Assembly (NCBI GenBank): GCA_023488865.1
Contig: JAMDDG010000215.1
Coordinates: 1-12,767 of the forward strand
Source of the DNA: Bacteroidota bacterium
GTDB taxonomy: Bacteria; Bacteroidota; Bacteroidia; Bacteroidales; Prolixibacteraceae
Direction: 5' to 3'
DNA: 12,767 nucleotides
Numbering within the stretch: position 1 is the stretch's first letter; each line of letters starts with the position of its first letter. The notes beneath the pieces are model-generated. The model ran no database searches. It saw only the letters and a list, made by a program, of their open reading frames with translations, and was not told the DNA's origin. Of this stretch, positions 7,654 through 12,767 are shown one piece after another. The translations under genes were made by a program, and so were the position numbers.

Positions 7654-8754
7654 TCAGACGTTGAACCGGAAATGCATGATGTCGCCATCCTGCACCACAT
7701 ACTCTTTCCCTTCAATGGCAATTTTACCGACTTCCCGGCAGGCAGCCTCCGATCCTAAAGTAACGTAGTCGTTGTATTTGATCACTTCAGCCCGGATAAA
7801 CCCTTTTTCAAAATCGCTGTGGATGATTCCGGCGGCTTTGGGCGCTTTAATTCCTTTTACAAAAGTCCAGGCGCGGCTTTCGTCTGCACCGGTAGTGAAA
7901 TAGGTCTGAAGGTTCAAAAGCTTATAAGCTGCGTGAATCAGTTTGTTCACACCGGGCTCGTCAAGGCCGAGGTCTTCCAGGAACATTTGTTTTTCCTCAT
8001 AACTTTCCAACTCGGCGATGTCGGCTTCGGTTGCTGCGGCGATAATGAGGATCTCTGCATTTTCGTCGGCAACGCTTTTTTTGAATGCCTCGGTGTGGGC
8101 GTTTCCTTTGGCGGCAGACGCTTCATCCACATTGCAGACATAGACAACCGGTTTCCTGGTAAGCAGGAAAAAATCGTGGATCAGCTCCTCTTCGTCTTCG
8201 GTCAACACCAAAGTGCGGGCCGATTTTCCCTGGATGAGCACCTGTTTCAACTTTTCCGCAATAGCTACCGTTTTTTGGGCTTGTCTGTCCTGTCCCACTT
8301 TGGCTTGTTTCTGCAACTTGGCTATCCGACTTTCGACAGTTTCCAGGTCTTTGAGCTGTAATTCGATGTCGATCACCTCTTTGTCGCGGATGGGGTTGAT
8401 CGACCCATCCACGTGAATAATGTTGTCGTTCTCGAAACATCTGATTACATGAATAATGGCATCAACTTCGCGAATGTTGGCCAAAAATTGGTTGCCAAGT
8501 CCCTCCCCTTTGCTGGCGCCTTTTACAAGTCCAGCGATATCTACAATTTCTATGGTAGTGGGAACAACTTTTTTGGGGTTATCAATTTCCTCAAGCCTGA
8601 TCAACCGTTTGTCGGGCACGGTAATTACTCCCAGGTTGGGCTCGATCGTGCAAAACGGGAAGTTTGCCGATTGTGCTTTCGCGTTGGAAAGGCAGTTAAA
8701 AAGGGTCGATTTACCAACATTGGGCAGTCCGACAATACCACATCTTAGGGCCAT
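7654..8754 (-). CDS. ychF: Redox-regulated ATPase YchF (OLA1 family)
   Basis: A complete 366-residue Obg-related P-loop protein. The Walker A loop is GLPNVGKST (9-17), followed by the G3 segment DIAGLVKGASKGEGLGNQFL (72-91). The G4 position reads NVDE (208-211) rather than NKxD, the change that makes YchF/OLA1 prefer ATP over GTP. A coiled-coil insertion (~135-175, Lys/Gln-rich) and a C-terminal TGS domain (~283-366, ending VVQDGDIMHFRFNV) complete the family architecture. The protein binds ribosomes and is linked to translation and oxidative-stress control in E. coli. The ATG at 8754 is preceded by an exact -7 element 28 bases away, suggesting its own promoter. It converges on the truncated epimerase gene. 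Confidence 0.97.
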   Translation of the reverse strand: MALRCGIVGLPNVGKSTLFNCLSNAKAQSANFPFCTIEPNLGVITVPDKRLIRLEEIDNPKKVVPTTIEIVDIAGLVKGASKGEGLGNQFLANIREVDAIIHVIRCFENDNIIHVDGSINPIRDKEVIDIELQLKDLETVESRIAKLQKQAKVGQDRQAQKTVAIAEKLKQVLIQGKSARTLVLTEDEEELIHDFFLLTRKPVVYVCNVDEASAAKGNAHTEAFKKSVADENAEILIIAAATEADIAELESYEEKQMFLEDLGLDEPGVNKLIHAAYKLLNLQTYFTTGADESRAWTFVKGIKAPKAAGIIHSDFEKGFIRAEVIKYNDYVTLGSEAACREVGKIAIEGKEYVVQDGDIMHFRFNV

Positions 8755-8782
8755 CTCTGAACTTTACTTTGCTAATTTAGTA

Positions 8783-8790
8783 CAAAGGTA
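8783..8790 (-). promoter_or_regulatory. Putative -7 promoter element for ychF
   Basis: TACCTTTG on the minus strand, an exact TAnnTTTG match, with 28 bases before the ychF ATG. A canonical TTTG at -33 was not found; the nearest clear one is about 30 bases further upstream. Confidence 0.55.
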
Positions 8791-8811
8791 TTATTTTAAA
8801 CCTTGAGTGGT

Positions 8812-8819
8812 TAACTTTG
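8812..8819 (+). promoter_or_regulatory. Putative -7 promoter element for the sigma-factor operon
   Basis: TAACTTTG on the plus strand, an exact TAnnTTTG match, divergent from the ychF element and 143 bases before the sigma-factor ATG. If used, the transcript leader would contain the inverted repeat at 8851-8931. No convincing -33 box was seen. Confidence 0.35.
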
Positions 8820-8850
8820 TCAAACGTGAAACAGCTTCCAATGTTTAGAA

Positions 8851-8931
8851 AGTTTGAATTGTTTAAAAGGTTTGAAGGGTTTATAATCTAAAACTTTTCA
8901 AACCCTTCAGACTTTATAAACATTTTAAACC
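8851..8931. repeat. Inverted repeat with 32-base arms and 17-base loop upstream of the ECF sigma gene
   Basis: The left arm 8851-8882 and right arm 8900-8931 match in reverse complement at 26 of 32 positions by hand count. The innermost stem TGAAGGGTTT/AAACCCTTCA is perfect. The arms are built of GTTT and GGGTTT-like units. It sits between the divergent ychF and sigma-factor genes. It has no T-tract on either side, so it is better called a palindromic repeat than a terminator. Confidence 0.85.
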
Positions 8932-8962
8932 AAAAACAAGATTGTAATCAGTGGTTAGCGGG

Positions 8963-9508
8963 ATGATCGATAAAGACAAGGAATTAATTGCCAACCTGAA
9001 ATCAGAGGATAATAGGGAAGCGGCTTTCCAACTGCTGGTTAAGACTTACCAGCAGCGGCTTTATTGGCATATCCGCAAAATAGTGGTCGGCCACGACGAT
9101 GCCGATGATCTGTTGCAAAACGTGTTCATTAAAGTTTGGAAAAATATTGATAATTTTCGTGAAGATTCTTCCCTTTTTACCTGGTTGTTCCGAATTGCAA
9201 CCAACGAATCACTGAGTTTTCTTCAGCATCAAAAAAGAAGGAATATAATTTCTTTTGACGGGGTATCTGATTATTTGGTAGAAACGTTTGAGACCGATGC
9301 CCATTTTGAAGGGGAAGATCTTCAGAAAAGATTGCAACTGGCTGTTTTAAAGCTACCCGAAAAACAAAGATTGGTCTTTAATATGAAATATTACGATGAG
9401 ATGAAATACGAGGAAATAGCAGAAATTTTAAAAACTTCTGTTGGCGCATTAAAAGCCTCGTATCACCATGCGGTTAAAAAAATTGAAGCCCATTTTGAAG
9501 GTGAATAA
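8963..9508 (+). CDS. ECF (RpoE-like) RNA polymerase sigma factor
   Basis: A 181-residue group 4 sigma factor. Region 2 (about 21-92) contains DADDLLQNVFIKVWKNID, the core-binding DDxxQ-type helix, and FTWLFRIATNESLSFL, the -10 recognition part. Region 4 (about 122-176) contains LPEKQRLVFNMKYYDEMKYEEIAEIL and a helix-turn-helix ending in GALKASYHHAVKKI. It lacks the regions 1 and 3 of housekeeping sigma factors. The ATG at 8963 is chosen; a GTG at 8951 in frame would add four residues. The two genes that follow encode a membrane protein and an exported protein, typical of a sigma factor held by a membrane anti-sigma factor until an envelope signal arrives. That control scheme is inferred from layout. 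Confidence 0.95.
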   Translation: MIDKDKELIANLKSEDNREAAFQLLVKTYQQRLYWHIRKIVVGHDDADDLLQNVFIKVWKNIDNFREDSSLFTWLFRIATNESLSFLQHQKRRNIISFDGVSDYLVETFETDAHFEGEDLQKRLQLAVLKLPEKQRLVFNMKYYDEMKYEEIAEILKTSVGALKASYHHAVKKIEAHFEGE

Positions 9509-9552
9509 TAATTTTCAGGATTAAACCTTTTGACTTTTTAGAAGTCTTAGTA

Positions 9553-10026
9553 ATGATAATGAGTATGAAAGAGAAAAAAGCAGATATTGAAGAGAAGGCC
9601 AGTTTTCCTAAAATGGCAACTGGCTACGGTGTTCCGGAAGGTTATTTTGAGACTTTCGGCGAAAGACTGAAACGGCGAATGGAAGAAGAACAAAAAACTC
9701 CGGAAACGAAGGGTATCGTGTTCTACCTGAAACCCGCTTTAAGTATAGCAGCAGGTTTGGCTATCCTCCTTTCAGTATATTTACATTATCCCGTCAGTGT
9801 CCGAACCAAAGGAATCGCTACTGTGAGTAAGATTGATACACTGCAACAAAGAGATCAATTAGATCAATTTGCAAGTACGTATTCTTCATTGGTGTCTGAT
9901 GCTCAACTTATTTCAGCGATAGCCGAAATGGATGAATATGATGCCTCCAAAATGTCTAAAGATGCACTGGCTGATTATCTGGCTACTAATTGTTCTGATT
10001 TTGAAATTCTTAATGCCAATAAATAA
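9553..10026 (+). CDS. Single-pass membrane protein, candidate anti-sigma factor
   Basis: A 157-residue protein with a charged cytoplasmic N-terminus (1-55), one membrane segment (about 57-78, rich in Ala, Leu, Ile) and a periplasmic C-terminal part. The N-terminal stretch GVPEGYFETFGERLKRRM (26-43) resembles the VPxGYFxxF motif that I associate with Bacteroidota proteins encoded next to ECF sigma factors. No zinc anti-sigma motif (HxxxCxxC) is present, so it is not a classical ZAS-type anti-sigma factor. It starts 44 bases after the sigma-factor gene and ends 6 bases before the next gene. Start choice is uncertain: ATG codons at 9553, 9559 and 9565 are in frame. Function as an anti-sigma factor is inferred from position and topology. 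Confidence 0.7.
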   Translation: MIMSMKEKKADIEEKASFPKMATGYGVPEGYFETFGERLKRRMEEEQKTPETKGIVFYLKPALSIAAGLAILLSVYLHYPVSVRTKGIATVSKIDTLQQRDQLDQFASTYSSLVSDAQLISAIAEMDEYDASKMSKDALADYLATNCSDFEILNANK

Positions 10027-10032
10027 AATAAC

Positions 10033-10500
10033 ATGAGAACGACCTTATTTACCCTATTGGTACTATTTTCTTCTGTTCAACTTTTTGCTCAAAAACAAAA
10101 AGAGAAAGTGATGGATCCGAAAATGATTGAAATAATCAAAAGTAAAAAAGTTGCTTTTATAACAGAACAAATTGGCCTTACCACGCAGGAAAGCCAGAAA
10201 TTCTGGCCAGTTTACAACAAACTGGACATAGAGCGTTCTGAATTATTTAATCATCGAAGGGAAATGGAAGAGGCTTCTGAGGATAATAGCGTGAAAACGG
10301 AGGATTTTTATCGGAAACTCAGCAATGATATAGTCGCTTCACATGTAAAAGAGGGCAAGTTGATGGAAGAGTACAATGCCAAATTTTTGTCCATCCTGCC
10401 TCCCGAAAAAGTAGTGAAACTATACCGTTCCGAACGAAAATTCAGATCCTACCTGATGCACGAGATGAGGAAGAATGATGACGATAAATCCAAGAAATAA
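10033..10500 (+). CDS. Exported helical protein, Spy/CpxP-like candidate sensor
   Basis: A 155-residue protein with a signal peptide (residues 1-20, MRTTLFTLLVLFSSVQLFAQ), so it is likely periplasmic. The mature part is almost all charged helix. KKVAFITEQIGLTTQESQKFWPVYNKL (38-64) resembles the LTxxQ region of Spy/CpxP proteins, and ILPPEKVVKLYRSERKFRSYLMHEM (121-145) resembles their second helical segment, where LxPxQ is usual. Spy/CpxP proteins are periplasmic chaperones or stress sensors, and the related CnrX senses metal ions for an ECF sigma factor. No Cys or His-rich metal site is visible here. It is the last gene of the sigma-factor unit and is followed by a strong terminator. Exact role is unknown. 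Confidence 0.75.
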   Translation: MRTTLFTLLVLFSSVQLFAQKQKEKVMDPKMIEIIKSKKVAFITEQIGLTTQESQKFWPVYNKLDIERSELFNHRREMEEASEDNSVKTEDFYRKLSNDIVASHVKEGKLMEEYNAKFLSILPPEKVVKLYRSERKFRSYLMHEMRKNDDDKSKK

Positions 10501-10501
10501 A

Positions 10502-10637
10502 GGATAAAGGCAAAAGGATATAGGTTAAAGTAAAGGCTGTAAACTTGATTTGCAGCCTTTTTATTTTGAATTCCTGGCATATAAAGTTATATTCAACTCA
10601 ACTGCCCACTTTATCCTTTAACCTTTAACCTTTATCC
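10502..10637. repeat. Inverted repeat pair (GGATAAAGG-type) flanking a terminator and running into hisS
   Basis: The arm at 10502-10530 and the arm at 10609-10637 (each 29 bases) are imperfect reverse complements built of AAAGG and TTAAAG units. The right arm covers the hisS stop codon (10625-10627) and its last three to four sense codons. Confidence 0.75.
10532..10567 (+). terminator. Intrinsic terminator of the sigma-factor operon
   Basis: The stem AAAGGCTG (10533-10540 region) pairs with CAGCCTTT (10553-10560 region), extended inward by AAA/TTT past one mismatch, around a small loop. A run TTTTTATTTT follows on the plus strand. It begins about 30 bases after the last operon stop. The minus strand lacks an equally good T-run for hisS. 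Confidence 0.85.
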
Positions 10638-11998
10638 TTTTCAAAATACTCAGTTAACCGGTTTGCTTCTATCTTGATTTGTTCACCGCTCTCCATATTC
10701 CTGAGCGTAACAGTCCCGTCCGCTATCTCGGACTCGCCAACCAATATTACATATTTGACCCCTTTCCGATTGGCGTAGTTCATCTGTTTTTTCATCTTCT
10801 CATCCGAAGGATAGATTTCGCTGGAAATGCCTGCCTTGCGAAGACTGTTGAGCAATGGAAGGCAATAGCCTTCCTCTTTTTTTCCAAAATTAACAAACAT
10901 GACCTGTGTTGAAACGGACTGATCTTTTGGGAAAAGTCCCAGTTGTTCCATCACATCATAAATACGATCAGCTCCAAACGAAATTCCCACTCCGGAGATA
11001 TCGGGTAAACCAAAAATGCCCGTCAAATCGTCGTATCTTCCTCCGCCAGTGATTGATCCTATCTCCACATCATTGGCCTTCACTTCAAAAATAGCGCCGG
11101 TGTAATAGTTTAAACCCCGGGCAAGCGTAAGATCCAGCTCGACATTTGAAGCAACGTTTCCCCCTTTTAGATAGGCGAATATTGTTTTAATTTCTTCAAC
11201 CCCTTTTTGTCCCACTTTGGAACCGCTTATTACTTGTTCTATCCTGTTAAGTTTTTCTGTATTGTCGCCTGAGAGTTTTAAGATAGGCTGCAGTTTTTGG
11301 ATTGCTTCCTCTGAAATGCCTTTTCCCTTCAGCTCCTCATTTACCTTTTCCAACCCTATTTTATCGAGCTTATCAATGGCGATCGTAATATCAATGATGC
11401 GGTTTTCCTCGCCGATGGTTTCGGCGATGCCGGCCAATACTTTTCTGTTGTTAAGTTTAATCGTTACGCCAATCCCAAGTTGAGAGAATATCTTGTCAAC
11501 AATCTGAATTAATTCATATTCATTGAGCAGCGAGTCAGAACCGATGATATCGACATCACATTGGTAGAATTCGCGGTATCTCCCTTTCTGGGGACGGTCG
11601 GCGCGCCAAACTGGCTGGATTTGAAAACGCCTGAACGGAAAGTTTATTTCACCCTGGTATTGAACAACATACCTGGCAAAAGGGACAGTCAGGTCGTAAC
11701 GTAACCCTTTTTCAGAGATTTGAAAAGTAGTTTTGTTGCTATTTCTTGCCAGCAGGTCTCCTTCGTTTGCTTTGGATAAAAAATCACCCGAGTTGAGAAT
11801 TTTGAAAAGCAATTTGTCACCCTCTTCCCCATATTTCCCGGTTAATGTAGAGAGGTTTTCCATGGCAGGCGTCTCAATTTGTTGAAAACCATAAAGTTTA
11901 AAAATGCTTTTTACGGTATCGAAGATATAGTTCCTTCTGGCCATTTCAAACGGGGAAAAATCGCGTGTGCCTTTTGGTATTGAGGGTTTCTGAGCCAT
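10625..11998 (-). CDS. hisS: Histidyl-tRNA synthetase
   Basis: A 457-residue class II aminoacyl-tRNA synthetase that charges tRNA-His in the cytoplasm. The start MAQKPSIPKGTRDF is the conserved family N-terminus, with the ATG at 11998. An in-frame upstream extension to 12136 is open but has no family match and crosses the promoter, so it is rejected. Motif 2 is FRRFQIQPVWRADRPQKGRY (122-141), followed by REFYQCDVDIIG. The histidine-specific motif is LARGLNYYTG (292-301), followed by motif 3 around GGGRYDDL (318-325). The last ~95 residues (363-457) are the anticodon-binding domain. The C-terminus EKDKG and the stop codon are encoded within one arm of an intergenic inverted repeat. Transcription is probably from the -7 element 23 bases upstream. 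Confidence 0.97.
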   Translation of the reverse strand: MAQKPSIPKGTRDFSPFEMARRNYIFDTVKSIFKLYGFQQIETPAMENLSTLTGKYGEEGDKLLFKILNSGDFLSKANEGDLLARNSNKTTFQISEKGLRYDLTVPFARYVVQYQGEINFPFRRFQIQPVWRADRPQKGRYREFYQCDVDIIGSDSLLNEYELIQIVDKIFSQLGIGVTIKLNNRKVLAGIAETIGEENRIIDITIAIDKLDKIGLEKVNEELKGKGISEEAIQKLQPILKLSGDNTEKLNRIEQVISGSKVGQKGVEEIKTIFAYLKGGNVASNVELDLTLARGLNYYTGAIFEVKANDVEIGSITGGGRYDDLTGIFGLPDISGVGISFGADRIYDVMEQLGLFPKDQSVSTQVMFVNFGKKEEGYCLPLLNSLRKAGISSEIYPSDEKMKKQMNYANRKGVKYVILVGESEIADGTVTLRNMESGEQIKIEANRLTEYFEKDKG

Positions 11999-12021
11999 GG
12001 TTTTATTTTTATGAAGATCGG

Positions 12022-12029
12022 CAAATTTA
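12022..12029 (-). promoter_or_regulatory. Putative -7 promoter element for hisS
   Basis: TAAATTTG on the minus strand, an exact TAnnTTTG match, with 23 bases before the hisS ATG. Its position supports the short hisS start at 11998. A well-spaced -33 TTTG was not seen. Confidence 0.5.
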
Positions 12030-12096
12030 AGGATAATATCGCAAAAAAAGAGGGCGACAAATTGCTTTCCTCCTCCTGAAACAAGACGATCTATTT

Positions 12097-12767
12097 TTAT
12101 TTGAAAATATATTTTATACCAATCTGCAATTGCCAACGGGAAGAAATGCTCACATAATCCTGGAATGTCTGTGTAAGCACTGTTTGAGTAGAGCCACTTC
12201 CTGCAGTACCAGCAGGCACATAAGGCATTGTAAATGTTGGTTGAGTTGTAGCCGTAGGTTTACTTACCATTTTCAGGAATTGATATTGCTGGTAACCCAA
12301 GACGGTCGTTTTTTCAACTCCCCAATTCTTGTTAATGAAGTTGCCAAGGTTAACCATATCAAAAGAAACCCGGATTGTATTACGCTGTCCTTTTGAAGTT
12401 TTAACGAAGAAATCCTGCGAGAAATTCATATCCACCTTATTTACAAATGGAGCGACAGCGCCGTTACGTTCTGAATATTGACCTCTGTGCTGACTTAAAT
12501 AGGGATCCTGCTTAATGAAATTGTTAAGTTGGGCCCAGATTTCAGCTGTGGTTCTTGGATCCTTCGTTCCATCATTAACCAATGTTATTTGATCAGAAGT
12601 AGCTGGAATAAAAACCAAATCGTTGGTGTATATTCCATCACCATTCAGGTCGCCGTTGTAGGTATAAGAGTAACGGAAAGGGGAATAACGCTGGAACACA
12701 ATACCAACTGATGAAGTAGCCATATTCCAAAATGACTTGCTGTAAGTAGCAGATAAAAGGAGACGGT
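12097..12767 (-). CDS. TonB-dependent receptor, Oar-like, C-terminal barrel part (5' end outside window)
   Basis: The minus-strand frame is open from the right edge to the stop at 12097, giving 223 residues of a longer outer-membrane protein. An internal ATG at 12723 is not the real start, because the frame continues upstream without a stop. YSYTYNGDLNGDGIYTNDLVFIP resembles the SYxxxGDLNGDGxxxNDLxYIP segment common in Oar-type receptors of Bacteroidota, and NTIRVSFDMVNLGNFINKNWG is typical of the last barrel strands. The final strand SSRWQLQIGIKYIFK ends in an aromatic residue plus Lys, roughly the barrel-assembly signal. Such proteins import or bind large ligands, often peptides or proteins; the plug domain and any ligand clues lie outside. 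Not obviously linked to the adjacent hisS. Confidence 0.85.
   Translation of the reverse strand, partial: RLLLSATYSKSFWNMATSSVGIVFQRYSPFRYSYTYNGDLNGDGIYTNDLVFIPATSDQITLVNDGTKDPRTTAEIWAQLNNFIKQDPYLSQHRGQYSERNGAVAPFVNKVDMNFSQDFFVKTSKGQRNTIRVSFDMVNLGNFINKNWGVEKTTVLGYQQYQFLKMVSKPTATTQPTFTMPYVPAGTAGSGSTQTVLTQTFQDYVSISSRWQLQIGIKYIFK

Noticed and set aside
7819..8361. Open frame of 180 codons on the plus strand
   Set aside because: It lies wholly antisense to ychF and encodes a Phe/Gly-rich composition with no family resemblance; it is a shadow of a real gene.
8951..8962. GTG start for the sigma factor
   Set aside because: The ATG at 8963 fits the usual length of ECF sigma N-termini; the four extra residues add nothing recognisable.
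11999..12136. N-terminal extension of hisS
   Set aside because: The family's conserved N-terminus begins at MAQKPSIPKGTRDF, and the extension covers the putative promoter element.

Overview
The window looks like a chromosomal segment of a Bacteroidota bacterium, probably Bacteroidales-like. Seen directly: exact copies of the Bacteroidota -7 promoter element TAnnTTTG upstream of maeB, ychF, hisS and the sigma-factor operon; an Oar-type TonB-dependent receptor at the right edge; weak or absent Shine-Dalgarno sequences; and AT-rich intergenic spacers filled with imperfect inverted repeats. The phylum assignment is an inference from these traits. No rRNA, tRNA, CRISPR array, prophage or insertion sequence was seen.

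Layout. The left third is on the minus strand: a secreted serine esterase cut by the left edge (1-703), a C-terminal fragment of a family 5 glycoside hydrolase (734-1003), and full-length maeB (966-3230), an NADP-type malic enzyme carrying a phosphotransacetylase-like domain. The glycosidase fragment abuts and overlaps the 3' end of maeB, which suggests a deletion or an assembly join. Further right on the minus strand are a small BFD-like [2Fe-2S] protein (3365-3574), a SAM methyltransferase (3588-4313) and a class A penicillin-binding protein (4378-6816). A heptamer tandem array and a 20-base palindrome separate the last two.

The middle holds a 311-base spacer with a large imperfect inverted repeat. 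After it comes a plus-strand TIGR01777-type sugar-nucleotide-epimerase-like gene (7149-7649) that appears to lack its central ~125 residues, running convergently into ychF (7654-8754, minus). From 8963 to 10500 on the plus strand is a three-gene unit: an ECF sigma factor, a single-pass membrane protein and an exported helical Spy/CpxP-like protein. This is plausibly an envelope-stress sigma/anti-sigma/sensor module, preceded by a 32-base-arm inverted repeat and followed by a clear intrinsic terminator. The right end carries hisS (10625-11998, minus) and the C-terminal barrel part of the TonB-dependent receptor (12097-12767, minus).

Most genes are housekeeping: central carbon metabolism, peptidoglycan synthesis, translation and ribosome-linked ATPase. 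The points most worth a second look are the two genes with missing segments, the sigma-factor module, and the four different intergenic repeat structures, one of which supplies the last codons and stop of hisS. No clearly new defence or mobile system was found.
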